From Phytohabitans suffuscus (GTDB lineage: Bacteria; Actinomycetota; Actinomycetes; Mycobacteriales; Micromonosporaceae): DNA of 64,000 bases. Numbering within the stretch: position 1 is the stretch's first letter; the number at the start of each line of letters is the position of its first letter. Under the pieces are notes generated by a model. It had not been told where the DNA came from. It made no database searches and saw only the letters and a program-made list of their open reading frames with translations. Shown in pieces: positions 29,526 through 37,856 of the stretch. The position numbers and the translations under genes are program-made. Location: NCBI RefSeq assembly GCF_011764565.1, contig NZ_AP022871.1, positions 1,922,001 through 1,986,000 of the forward strand, in the 5' to 3' direction.

Positions 29526-29938
29526 TCATCGACGAGGGGACCGGGGCGGCGGTCCGCAACACCCGCCAGCGCACCGCGGTCAGCTCGCTGCTCGGCGAGG
29601 TGGAGGGGTTCCACAGCGCGCAGGAGCTGCACGCGATGCTGCGCGAGCGGGGTGAGCGGGTGGGGCTGACCACGGTGTACCGCACGCTCCAGGGCCTGGC
29701 CGACTCGGGCGAGGTCGACGTGATGCGACCGCCGGGCGGCGAGCACCTCTACCGCCGGTGCAGCGAGGGGCACCACCACCACCTGGTCTGCCGCTCCTGC
29801 GGGCGCACGGTCGAGGTCGAGGGCCCCGCGGTGGAGAGCTGGGCCGAGCGGGTGGCCGCACAGCACGGCTTCGTCGGCGTGAGCCACACCCTGGAGATCT
29901 TCGGCACCTGCCCGGAGTGCGCCGCCCGCAACGGGTGA
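29522..29938 (+). CDS. zur: Fur-family zinc uptake regulator
   Basis: A 138-residue Fur-family repressor. DNA-binding part: RNTRQRTAVSSLLGEVEGFHSAQELHAML and GLTTVYRTLQGLADSGEV; metal part: HLYRRCSEGHHHHLVCRSC, CGRTVEVEGP and the C-terminal CPEC. Two CxxC pairs give the structural zinc site. Its position in the znu operon and the Zur box before znuA support Zur rather than Fur or PerR. Start TTG at 29522 overlaps the ArsR stop. Confidence 0.93.
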   Translation: MIIDEGTGAAVRNTRQRTAVSSLLGEVEGFHSAQELHAMLRERGERVGLTTVYRTLQGLADSGEVDVMRPPGGEHLYRRCSEGHHHHLVCRSCGRTVEVEGPAVESWAERVAAQHGFVGVSHTLEIFGTCPECAARNG

Positions 29939-29968
29939 TCTTGGCGCTCGTGCGGGACGCTGATCCAC

Positions 29969-30568
29969 GTGAAGATTTACGCCGATCGCGCCCCCGCCGC
30001 CGCCCGCCAGCTTGTCACCGATCTGCTCGTCGCCATCTGGGTGTACGCCGCCATCCGGGCCGCGATGTGGCTGCACGACCTGGTGCAGAAGCTCGCCGTA
30101 CCGGGCCAGCGCCTGGAGGGCGCCGGCACCGGGCTGGCCGACGGCCTCTCCGACGTGGGCGGCAAAATCAACCGCGTACCCATCGTCGGCGACGAGCTGA
30201 CCGCCCCCTTCAACGGCGCCGCCGACGCCGCCCGCTCCCTGGCCGGCGCCGGCCAGCAGCAACAGGACGTCGTCGACGACCTGGCGCTCGCCCTCTCCCT
30301 GGGCCTGCTGGTGTTTCCCCTGGGCCTGGTGCTCTTCGTGTGGCTCCCGCTGCGCCTGCGCTGGATCCGCCGCGCCGGCGCCGCCGCCACCCTCCGCGAC
30401 GCCCCCGCCGGCCGCGACCTGCTCGCCCTGCGCGCACTGGCCACGCAACCCCTGCGCAAGCTAACCAAGATCGACCCCGACGTGGCCCAGGCCTGGCGCC
30501 GCGGCGACGAGGACACCGTGGCCGCGCTGGCCGCACTGGAGCTCAAGGGCCTGGGCCTGCGCGGCTAG
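29969..30568 (+). CDS. Conserved-looking membrane protein of unknown function
   Basis: A 199-residue protein with a hydrophobic segment near the start (about 15-33), a polar middle (RVPIVGDELTAPFNGAADAARSLAGAGQQQQDVVDDL) and a strong membrane segment (about 106-130, LALALSLGLLVFPLGLVLFVWLPL), then a basic cytoplasmic tail. I do not recognise the family. GTG start at 29969, 30 bases after zur, so it may be read with the zinc operon, but nothing in it suggests metal binding. Confidence 0.7.
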   Translation: MKIYADRAPAAARQLVTDLLVAIWVYAAIRAAMWLHDLVQKLAVPGQRLEGAGTGLADGLSDVGGKINRVPIVGDELTAPFNGAADAARSLAGAGQQQQDVVDDLALALSLGLLVFPLGLVLFVWLPLRLRWIRRAGAAATLRDAPAGRDLLALRALATQPLRKLTKIDPDVAQAWRRGDEDTVAALAALELKGLGLRG

Positions 30569-30982
30569 GGCCTGGGGTCCGCTTCCACCGCCTTTGGTCC
30601 GCTTCCACGGCCTGGAGAAGATCCAACCGCAAGAAGGTCCGAGCTGCCGCGATGTCCGTGGTGGTCCGGACCCTATGGCCACTCACCTTAAGTCGATCAT
30701 GGAGTCGGGCCCGTGCTGGGCTACCCCAGGTGGGCGGGGAAGTCTCCGTGCGCCCGAGTGCTCGGCCTTTCGTGGCGCTCGCAGCGGCTCGGAGAATGCG
30801 CAGCCCACAGCCTTGATCACACTAGGCCGAGTGGCACCGGATCCCGACCACCGCAGACATCACGGCAGCTCACTTCCAGATCCGGGGTTGAAGGCGGCCG
30901 ACCAACCGGCGCGTGGACAGGCCCGCAACCCCAACCCCGGAAGGTCTCTGGTCTATATCGAGCTTTCGGCGCTCAGGGTCTC

Positions 30983-31535
30983 GGGTCTGTCCACAATGGC
31001 CTTTGCGGATGGCCGCTTTCTGACGGTTTGTTCGCTGGCTCAGGGTCCGGGACCAGGGTTCATGATCCACGCGCACGCAGTTTCGGCAGATCGTGGTACG
31101 GAATGGCCCCTATGAGGGCGGTTTCATACCACGATCTACTGGGATCCCGCCGTGATCACGGGATCTGACCGCGACCGGCGGACACTGCGCGATCTGCTCA
31201 GGCCACCCAACCCGAAACCCCCCGCTACAGAACCTTCGGGATCGGGGTCCACGGGGCCTTGATCGACGTCGACGTCGGCTGGCTCCGGGCAGATCCCAGA
31301 ACATCGATCACGGAAAAGAGGGGGCGGACGGCACGTGACACAGCGCCCAGGACGCGGATTCTGGGGCGAACGATCACCAACAGCCAGCGCGACACCAAAC
31401 GGATCTGACCGCGACCAGCGAAACCGTCTCGGGCCAAGCCCAGGCACGCGGACGCTGCGCGATCTACTCAGGATCTTCACCCCGAAGACCCCACAGACCA
31501 GCATTTCCGCAGGTCACGGGCCTATCTTAGGTAAC
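30983..31535 (+). repeat. Interspersed noncoding repeat, copy A
   Basis: Begins GGGTCTGTCCACAATGGCC and continues through GGCCGCTTTCTGACG, the palindrome, CTTGATCGACG, CACGGAAAAGAGG and TTTCCGCAGGTCA, all found in the same order from 63211 on. Small insertions and deletions separate the copies, so it is not a conserved coding frame. Boundaries are approximate. Confidence 0.75.
31088..31137. repeat. GATCGTGGTA palindrome, copy 2
   Basis: Arms AGATCGTGGTA / TACCACGATCT (31088-31098, 31127-31137), 28-base loop with an inner GCCC / GGGC pairing. Same outer stem and nested architecture as the hairpin at 23732 and that at 63318. Confidence 0.85.
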
Positions 31536-31600
31536 CACCTGCCGGGGCGGTTTCCCTACCACAGCCGCAGCGAGAAGCCGCACGCACAGTCAACGTCCGC

Positions 31601-31619
31601 CGCCGAAATCGCCTGGTTT
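31601..31619 (-). repeat. 19-base exact inverted match to 62688-62706
   Basis: On the minus strand AAACCAGGCGATTTCGGCG, identical to plus-strand 62688-62706, with weaker similarity on both sides (the GGGCAACCGC segment about 40 bases away). It shows that parts of this region exist in opposite orientation in the second repeat-rich stretch. Confidence 0.75.
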
Positions 31620-31810
31620 GCCGTCATTGGTCAGCGGGGTCGTGGGCAGCGGTTGCCCTCGTCTGGCGGCTCGGGTCCGCGATCAGCCGGAACCGATCCC
31701 TCGGGCCACGCGACGGGCGAACAAATCCACGTAAAGCTGCCGTCCGCACGGGGCGGGACCGGGCGCGTGGCCGAGGGTGGGGCGACGCCTGCCGCTGCGC
31801 GGCAGGCGTC

Positions 31811-31875
31811 TCGCACGGCGGAGGGTGAGGCCGCGGGAGCAACGGTCCGGACCACGACGGGCGTCGCGGTAGCTC
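31811..31875 (-). repeat. Inverted short repeat block next to the acyl-CoA dehydrogenase gene
   Basis: Read on the minus strand this begins GAGCTACCGCGACG and continues GTGGTCCGGACCGTTGCTCC, closely matching 62853-62925 on the plus strand (GAGCTGCCGCGATG, GTGGTCCGGACCGTTGCTCC). A shorter copy is at 30640-30671 on the plus strand. It lies just beyond the acyl-CoA dehydrogenase stop. Confidence 0.75.
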
Positions 31876-31890
31876 GATGGGTCTTCTGGA

Positions 31891-33780
31891 TTATGGGGGC
31901 GGGATGCGGCGGCGGACGTCTTCCGCGGTCGACGGGCCGGGCTCCCAGGTCGAGACCCACGCGGCGTCCGTCGGTGGGGTGACCACGCCCTCCTCCAGGA
32001 ACTCGTAGCGGCCCTCCAGCACGCGGCGGGCGACCTTCGTGTCGAGTGCGTCGGTGTTGTCCCAGAGTGCGGCGAAGAGTGCCTCCGCGCGCAGCCGTGC
32101 CTGGCGGCAGAAGAGGTCGGCCAGCTCGGTGCCCTCGGGGCGGGAGGAGCGCTCGGCGCGGGCGCGGACGCAGACGGCGGACATCGCGAAGAGCTCGGCG
32201 CCGATGTCGACGATCCGGCCGAGGAAGCCCTGCTTGCGCTCCAGTTTTCCCTGCCAGCGGGACATCGCGTAGAACGTCGAGCGGGCCAGCTTGCGGGAGG
32301 CGCGCTCGACGTACCGCAGGTGGGCCGCCAGCGGGCCGAACTCGCCGTAGCCGGTCGGCACCTGGCCGCGGCCCACGGCGAGGGTCGGCAGCCACTTGGC
32401 GTAGAAGGCACCGGCGCGGGCGCCCGCGCGGGCCTTGCGGCTCAGGCCGGCGTCCGGGTCGATGATGTCGCCGGCGACGGCGAGGTGGGCGTCGACCGCC
32501 TCGCGGGCGATCAGCAGGTGCATGATCTCGGTGGAGCCCTCGAAGATCCGGTTGATCCGCAGGTCGCGGAGGATCTGCTCGACCTCGATCGCGCGTTCGC
32601 CTCGGGCGGCGAGAGAGTCGGCGGTCTCGTAGCCGCGGCCGCCGCGGATCTGGATCAGCTCGTCGGCCACCTGCCAGGCCATCTCGCTGGCGAACAGCTT
32701 GACCAGCGCGGCCTCGATGCGGATGTCGTTGCGGTCGTCGTCGGCGATGAGGCAGCAGAGGTCCAGCATGGACTCCATCGCGTACGTGGTGGCGGCGATG
32801 AACGCGATCTTCTTGGCGACCGCCTCGTGCTGGCCGACCGGCCGTCCCCACTGGACGCGCTCGGCGGACCACTGGCGGGCCACGTTGAGCGACCACTTGC
32901 CGGCGCCGACGCACATCGCGGGGAGGGAGAGGCGGCCGGTGTTCAGGGTGGTCAGGGCGATCTTGAGGCCCTTGCCCAGGCCGCCGATGACGTCCTGCGA
33001 CGGTACGAAGACGTCGTGGAAGCGGGTGACGCTGTTTTCCAGCCCGCGCAGGCCGAGGAACGTGTTGCGCCGCTCGATCGTGATGCCCTCGGCGTCGCCC
33101 TCGACCACGAAGGCGGTGATGCCCTTGTCGGGCACCCGCGCCATCACCACCAGCAGCGTGGCGACGGTGCCGTTGGTGGCCCAGAGCTTGACGCCGTTGA
33201 GCCGGTATCCGCCCTCGACCGGCTCGGCCGTGGTGCCCAGGCGCGCCGGGTCGGAGCCGACGTCCGGCTCGGTGAGCAGGAACGCGGAGACCTCGCCGCC
33301 GGCGAGCCGGGGCAGGTACTTCTGCTTCTGCTCGTCGGTGCCGAACAGCTTGAGCGGCTGCGGTACGCCGATCGACTGGTGCGCGGAGAGCAGGGCGCCG
33401 ATCGAGGGGTTGACCGAGCCGGCGAGCGTGAGCGCCTTGCAGTAGTGCAGATTGGACAGCCCGAGCCCGCCGTACTTCTTGTCGATCTTCATGCCGAACG
33501 CGCCCAGTGCGGCCAGCCCGCGAAACACCTCGTCCGGGATGCTCGCCTCGCGCTCGATCCGCGCACCGTCCACGTCGGACCGCACGTACGCGTCGAGCTT
33601 GGCCAGATAGGACTCCGCGTCGGCCACGGACTCCGGCGAGGCGGCGGGCCACGGGTCGATCAGGTCGAGCCGGAAGCGCCCCAGGAAGAGTTCCTTGCCG
33701 AAGCTCGGCTTGCGCCACTCCGACTCGCGCGCGGCCTCGGCGACCTGCCTGGCCTGCTTTTCCGAAACGGTCGCGGTCAC
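31891..33780 (-). CDS. Acyl-CoA dehydrogenase (long form)
   Basis: FAD-dependent fatty-acyl-CoA dehydrogenase of 629 residues, the long form with an extra C-terminal helical domain as in VLCAD/ACAD9-like enzymes. Blocks: ALGAFGMKIDKKYGGLGLSN, FLLTEPDVGSDPARL, GVKLWATNGTVATLLVVMA, HEAVAKKIAFIAATTYAME, QIRGGRGYE and RINRIFEGSTEIMHLLIAREA. It should take part in beta-oxidation or a related pathway; chain length cannot be told. GTG at 33780 follows GGGGG by six bases. No electron-transfer or other beta-oxidation genes are adjacent. Confidence 0.95.
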   Translation of the reverse strand: MTATVSEKQARQVAEAARESEWRKPSFGKELFLGRFRLDLIDPWPAASPESVADAESYLAKLDAYVRSDVDGARIEREASIPDEVFRGLAALGAFGMKIDKKYGGLGLSNLHYCKALTLAGSVNPSIGALLSAHQSIGVPQPLKLFGTDEQKQKYLPRLAGGEVSAFLLTEPDVGSDPARLGTTAEPVEGGYRLNGVKLWATNGTVATLLVVMARVPDKGITAFVVEGDAEGITIERRNTFLGLRGLENSVTRFHDVFVPSQDVIGGLGKGLKIALTTLNTGRLSLPAMCVGAGKWSLNVARQWSAERVQWGRPVGQHEAVAKKIAFIAATTYAMESMLDLCCLIADDDRNDIRIEAALVKLFASEMAWQVADELIQIRGGRGYETADSLAARGERAIEVEQILRDLRINRIFEGSTEIMHLLIAREAVDAHLAVAGDIIDPDAGLSRKARAGARAGAFYAKWLPTLAVGRGQVPTGYGEFGPLAAHLRYVERASRKLARSTFYAMSRWQGKLERKQGFLGRIVDIGAELFAMSAVCVRARAERSSRPEGTELADLFCRQARLRAEALFAALWDNTDALDTKVARRVLEGRYEFLEEGVVTPPTDAAWVSTWEPGPSTAEDVRRRIPPP

Positions 33781-33829
33781 GGCATACCCCCTTGACGAGG
33801 ACGGCTCAGTGCCACGCTACCCGCAGGTA

Positions 33830-34309
33830 TTACTCAACGGTAGGCTTCTTTTCGGGCTGGTCCCGGTCATCCCTGCGCAGGAGCGGGAGGACGAGCCACA
33901 GCAGCACGAACCACACGCCGGTGACGGCGCTCAACAGGCAGGCGACCCAGCGGTCCAGGATGAAGTCGGTGATCAGCAGGACCGCGCTGACCATCGCCAC
34001 CAGCATGAAGACGAGCCCGCCGGAGGCCAACCGGTGCGCGGACCAGACCAGCTCGGCTTTGCGGCCGCGCTGGAAGAGCACCCGGTGGTACGCCACGGGC
34101 GCGATGAGCATGGCTGCGGCCCCGGCGGCGGCCAGGAGCGCCACGACGTAGACGTCCTTCTGGAACGGGGTCACGCGCTCGAAGCCCGAGCTGAACGGGA
34201 GCGTCAGCAGGAAGGCGAACAGGATCTGCACGCCCGTCTGCGCGACCCGTAGCTCCTGCAGCAGGTCGGCGAAGTTGCGCTCGTAGCGTTCCTTCCGGGT
34301 CTCCGGCAC
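33830..34309 (-). CDS. Four-helix membrane protein, DUF6328 type
   Basis: About 159 residues: a charged start (ETRKERYERNFADLLQELRVAQTGVQILFAFLLTLPF) followed by four membrane segments near 28-45, 57-78, 100-120 and 127-147, and a charged tail. This fits the DUF6328 family (recalled), sometimes labelled sodium/proton antiporter without proof. GTG at 34309 is preferred for its GGGG just upstream; TTG at 34318 adds three residues. Stands alone. Confidence 0.8.
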   Translation of the reverse strand: MPETRKERYERNFADLLQELRVAQTGVQILFAFLLTLPFSSGFERVTPFQKDVYVVALLAAAGAAAMLIAPVAYHRVLFQRGRKAELVWSAHRLASGGLVFMLVAMVSAVLLITDFILDRWVACLLSAVTGVWFVLLWLVLPLLRRDDRDQPEKKPTVE

Positions 34310-34364
34310 GGGCCCCAACGTGCCCAGATCAGCCCAAGATCAAACCTCTACAGACTATAATGCG

Positions 34365-35117
34365 TCAGGCGCCGCGGCGGATTCGTCCCGCGTAGCGGGC
34401 CTCCAGCTCGTGGTTGTGCTCGTCGCCGCCGGGGATGTTGGCGGAGAGGTACACCGGGGGCGCCTCGCCCGCCTCGACCATCTGCCGCACCACCTCGACC
34501 ACCACCTGCTGGGCGAGCAGCGCGGCGGTGATCGAGGAGATCGCGCCGACCGCCCCGCCGCCGGGCAGCGCCATGGTCGCGTCGCCGTACGGGGCGCCGT
34601 TGTCGAGCACCACGTCGGCGATCTCGGAGAGCTTGCGCCCGGACGGGTGCCGCGGGTCGACGCCGGACGAGTGGGCCAGCGAGGTGACCGCGACCAGCCC
34701 GTGCCCGCGCTCCTTGACCAGCGTGGCGAACTCCACGATGGACCCGTTGACGCCGGAGTTCGAGGCGAGGACGAAGATGTCGGCCGGCTCGACCGGCGCC
34801 AGGTCGTAGAGCCGGTGGGCCACCGAGGGGTCGCGCTCCAGCATCGGCCCGAGGAGGGTCGGCGGCTCGCCGCCGAAGAGCACCAGGTCGCGCAGCGCGA
34901 TGCGGTTGGTGGGCACGAGCCCGCCGGCCCGCCCGGCGATCTCCATCGCGAACGCCTCGGAGTGCCCGCTGCCGAACGCCTGCACCACCCCGCCGGCCCG
35001 CAGCGCCGCGACGATCAAATCGGCGGCGCGCAGGACGCCCTTGCGCTGGCTCGCCGAGACGCGCTCGACCGTGTCGGTGACGACCTTCCGGAAGCCGTCC
35101 GCACTCAGCTCACTCAT
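34365..35117 (-). CDS. SIS-domain (phosphosugar-binding) protein
   Basis: A 250-residue sugar isomerase-fold protein of the UPF0309 type: VVQAFGSGHSEAFAMEIAGRAGGLVPTNRI, DIFVLASNSGVNGSIVEFATLVKERGHGLVAVTS, and DEHNHELEARYAGRIRRG at the end. Such proteins bind phosphosugars such as N-acetylglucosamine or muramate derivatives; the substrate here is unknown. The start ATG overlaps the stop of the preceding TIGR03943 gene by eight bases (ATGAGTGA), a sign of translational coupling. Confidence 0.9.
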   Translation of the reverse strand: MSELSADGFRKVVTDTVERVSASQRKGVLRAADLIVAALRAGGVVQAFGSGHSEAFAMEIAGRAGGLVPTNRIALRDLVLFGGEPPTLLGPMLERDPSVAHRLYDLAPVEPADIFVLASNSGVNGSIVEFATLVKERGHGLVAVTSLAHSSGVDPRHPSGRKLSEIADVVLDNGAPYGDATMALPGGGAVGAISSITAALLAQQVVVEVVRQMVEAGEAPPVYLSANIPGGDEHNHELEARYAGRIRRGA

Positions 35118-35844
35118 ACTGCTGCTTGGGCGGGTCGATCTGGGTCCAGGTCTCCACCTCGATGTACGGGATGGTCTCCTCGTTGACCGGGTCGGTGATG
35201 GTCCGGTCGGTGTACCTGCCGATCACCTCGACCCACGAGTCGTTGGCCAGTCCCGCGGGCGCGTTGCCGGACATGCCCAGCTTGATCGGGCGCCCGTCGG
35301 CCGCGCAGCAGCTCAGGATGATCCGGGCGAGGATCGGCTCCCCGTTGGGCCCGCTGGCGATGAACCCGGTCAGCCGCACCGTGCGGTCGCCGAGCGAGAC
35401 ACCCTTGTCGAACACGGCCCGGGAGGCGTAGTCGAGCACGCTGATCTTGGCGGGGTCGCCGGGCGGGAGCGGCGGGTAGTCGGAGATCTGCTGGCTGGAG
35501 AGGGCGGTGCCGGACTGGCCCGCCGCGTACGACCCGAGGGCCGGCGGGGCGACCAGCAGCAGCCCCAGCACCGGCAGGATGAGCAGCCAGGCCACCCACG
35601 GCTCGCGGTGCGGCTTGCCGTCACCGTGGTCGTGGCCGTGGTCGTGCTCTTCGGCCCGCTCCTTGGGGCGGAGCACCTCGTGCACCAGCGTCATGACCGC
35701 GGCCGCGATCAGCACCAGCCCGGCCGCGATGAGGAACGGCCGCAGCGACTCCTTCACGTACCGCAGGTACATGTCGGTGAGGCTGGCCCGGACGATCGCA
35801 CCGCCGAACAACAGCATGACCACAGCCTGTGCCTGCTTGTTCAC
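35110..35844 (-). CDS. TIGR03943/DUF1980 membrane protein, permease partner
   Basis: A 244-residue protein: two membrane segments at the N-terminus, a His-rich cytoplasmic or periplasmic loop (HDHGHDHGDGKPH), a further membrane segment (WVAWLLILPVLGLLLVAPPALG), then a soluble domain with LGDRTVRLTGFI and RIILSCCAADGRPI (conserved CC). It matches the TIGR03943 family, which is always next to a DUF318 permease as here (B. subtilis YcgQ/YcgR). The transported substrate is not established. GTG at 35844 is supported by AGGAG. Confidence 0.88.
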   Translation of the reverse strand: MNKQAQAVVMLLFGGAIVRASLTDMYLRYVKESLRPFLIAAGLVLIAAAVMTLVHEVLRPKERAEEHDHGHDHGDGKPHREPWVAWLLILPVLGLLLVAPPALGSYAAGQSGTALSSQQISDYPPLPPGDPAKISVLDYASRAVFDKGVSLGDRTVRLTGFIASGPNGEPILARIILSCCAADGRPIKLGMSGNAPAGLANDSWVEVIGRYTDRTITDPVNEETIPYIEVETWTQIDPPKQQYE

Positions 35845-35956
35845 TGAATCTCCTGGTTCGCTCGCTCGTGCGGCGCCGAAGGCGACGTCTTCCTCCGCCA
35901 CCCCGCAAAAACCGCGGGCCGGCTCCGTCCAGACGCCGCCGCGCCAACTCGCTCGC

Positions 35957-37020
35957 TCACAGGATCACGGCTCCTATGCCGACGGCGGTCAGGACGCAGA
36001 TCGCGAACGTCGCGGGGGCGAAGCGGAGCGCGAAGCGGCGGCCGAAGACGCCGGCCTGCATCGAGATGAGCTTGAGGTCGACCATCGGGCCGACGACCAG
36101 GAAGACGAGCCGCGAGGTGAGCGAGAACTGGGACAGCGAGGCGGCCACGAACGCGTCGGCCTCCGAGCAGATCGACAGGAGCACGGCGAGCACCGCGAGC
36201 GCGAGCACCGAGAGCACCGGGTTGTCGGCGAGCGTCTGGAGCCAGCGCTCGGGCACGACCACGTTGATGGTCGCGGCGGCCATCGCGCCGAGCACGAGGA
36301 AGCCACCCGCGTGCACGATGTCGTGGCGCACCGACGCCCAGAACGCCCGGCCCTTCGGCATGCCGTCGATGTCGGGGCGGTGCGGCAGGCGGATCCACTC
36401 GGCCTTGCCGAGGCGCAGCCAGAGCCAGCCCATGATCATGGCGACGATCAGGCTGGCCACGCCGCGGGCGACCACCATCTCCGGGTTGTTGGGAAACGCG
36501 ACCGCCGTGGCCGCCAGCACGATCGGGTTGATCGCCGGGGCGGCGAGCAGGAAGGCCAGCGCGGCCGCCGGCGTCACCCCGCGGCGGATCAGCGAGCCGG
36601 CGATCGGCACCGCGCCGCACTCGCAGCCGGGCAGCACCACGCCGGCGCAGCTCGCCACCGGTACGGCGAGGGCGGGATGGCGGGGCAGGGCGCGGGACCA
36701 GAAGGAGCGCGGCACGTACACGGCGATGATGGCGGAGAGCACGACGCCGAAGACGAGGAACGGCACCGCCTGCACCATCACCGACACGAAGACGGTGGTC
36801 CAGGTCTGGAGGCGTGGGTCGGAGATGGCGTCGGCCACCGGTCCCCGGAAGACGACGAGCAGGACCAGCAGCACCGCCAGGATCTCGACCGAGCCGATCC
36901 GGTCGCCGAAGATACGGCGGCGGGGCTCCCGCGGCTCGTCCGGAGGGACGGTGGTGTCCAGTCGACCTCGTCGCCGTCCGGCTGCGCACGCTGGGCGGTC
37001 GCGCGGTCTGCGGCGGTCAC
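35957..37020 (-). CDS. DUF318/UPF0718 permease (YcgR-like), uncertain 5' end
   Basis: Polytopic permease with about eight membrane segments and the motif ASCAGVVLPGCECGAVPIAGSLIRRG, plus AAPAINPIVLAATAVAFP and CSEADAFVAASL. The conserved Cys pair in GCECG is the family hallmark. The 5' end is unclear. The main frame is open back to a TTG at 37087 but codes for an unlikely Arg/Cys-rich start that overlaps the riboswitch on the other strand. A GTG at 37020 with GAAGGGA upstream gives a plausible N-terminus (TAADRATAQRAQPDGDEVDW) but needs one added base near 36958 to join. I prefer the latter, giving 354 residues; this is uncertain. Confidence 0.82.
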
Positions 37021-37090
37021 AGCAGGTAATTCCCTTCGCTGGCACGGGCCGCCTCAGGGTAACCGGTGTTAAGTTGACTGGAAACAACCG

Positions 37091-37179
<89 letters not shown>

Positions 37180-37247
37180 CGAATCTCAGGCTCGCCAGGT
37201 TCTGGCGTGCGTCTTCTCCTGGTTCGCGAGGACTGGGAGGTTTTCAC

Positions 37248-37856
37248 ATGAACAACAACCGTTGGCGCACCGTCGACGTCGTGGTCGCGGCCGTGCTCGG
37301 CGTCGCGTTCGGCGTCATCTTCTGGGCCTGGGGCCTGCTCTGGGACGGCCCGGCCAGCGCCATCCCGCTGCCCGGCCGGGCGCTCGTCTACGGCATCTGG
37401 CTGGTACCGGCCGTGCTCGGACCGCTGGTGATCCGCAAACCGGGCGCCGGCATCTTCACCGAGTTCGTGGCCGCCACCGTCTCCACGTTCTTCGGCTCGC
37501 CGTGGGGCCTGGTGACCCTGCTGTACGGGCTCTTCCAGGGCGTGGCCGGCGAGTTCGCGTTCGCCGCGACCGGCTACCGGAGCTGGCGCCTGCCCACCGC
37601 GATCGTCGGCGGGGCACTGGCCGGCGGCGCCGCCACCCTGCTCGACGTGATCAACTACTACCCCGACACGAGCGCCGCCTGGAAGTGGGCGTACGCCGCG
37701 CTCCTGGTGCTCAGCTCCGCGGTCATCGCCGGCGTGGGCGGCTGGCTGCTGACCCGCGCGCTGGCCCAGACCGGCGTGCTCGACCGCTTCCCGCGGGCCG
37801 CGACCGCGCGCTCGTATGACCCGGGCCCTCACATGATCCGGGCCAACGGGCTGTGA
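37248..37856 (+). CDS. ykoE: ECF transporter substrate-binding (S) component for thiamine precursor
   Basis: A 202-residue membrane protein with six hydrophobic segments and YkoE-family sequences (TVDVVVAAVLGVAFGVIFWAWG, PGAGIFTEFVAATVSTFFGSPWG, GLFQGVAGEFAFA). YkoE proteins bind thiamine or its hydroxymethylpyrimidine moiety. ATG follows GGGAGG with seven-base spacing. The TPP riboswitch directly upstream confirms thiamine relevance. Its stop overlaps the ykoD start. Confidence 0.93.
   Translation: MNNNRWRTVDVVVAAVLGVAFGVIFWAWGLLWDGPASAIPLPGRALVYGIWLVPAVLGPLVIRKPGAGIFTEFVAATVSTFFGSPWGLVTLLYGLFQGVAGEFAFAATGYRSWRLPTAIVGGALAGGAATLLDVINYYPDTSAAWKWAYAALLVLSSAVIAGVGGWLLTRALAQTGVLDRFPRAATARSYDPGPHMIRANGL

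Larger units (their letters stand above)
30569..31890. other. Repeat-rich noncoding region (copy A)
   Basis: About 1.3 kb without a convincing gene. Frames are open in places but have no recognisable domains, no ribosome sites, and the reading frame is not kept between the two copies of the repeat. It contains a block from 30983 to about 31535 that is collinear with 63211 to about 63655, the palindrome at 31088-31137, a short block at 30640-30671 shared with 62853-62884, and inverted blocks at 31601-31619 and 31811-31875 shared with the region near 62.7-62.9 kb. It probably consists of decayed repetitive elements. Confidence 0.7.

Noticed and set aside
30569..31890. Insertion sequence or transposase gene
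   Set aside because: No transposase motifs or clear terminal repeats; the material is repetitive but without a recognisable mobile gene.
31335..31982. 215-codon frame in the repeat-rich region
   Set aside because: No ribosome site or domain; it shares a few peptides with a frame at 62.6-62.8 kb but the frame is not preserved between the copies.
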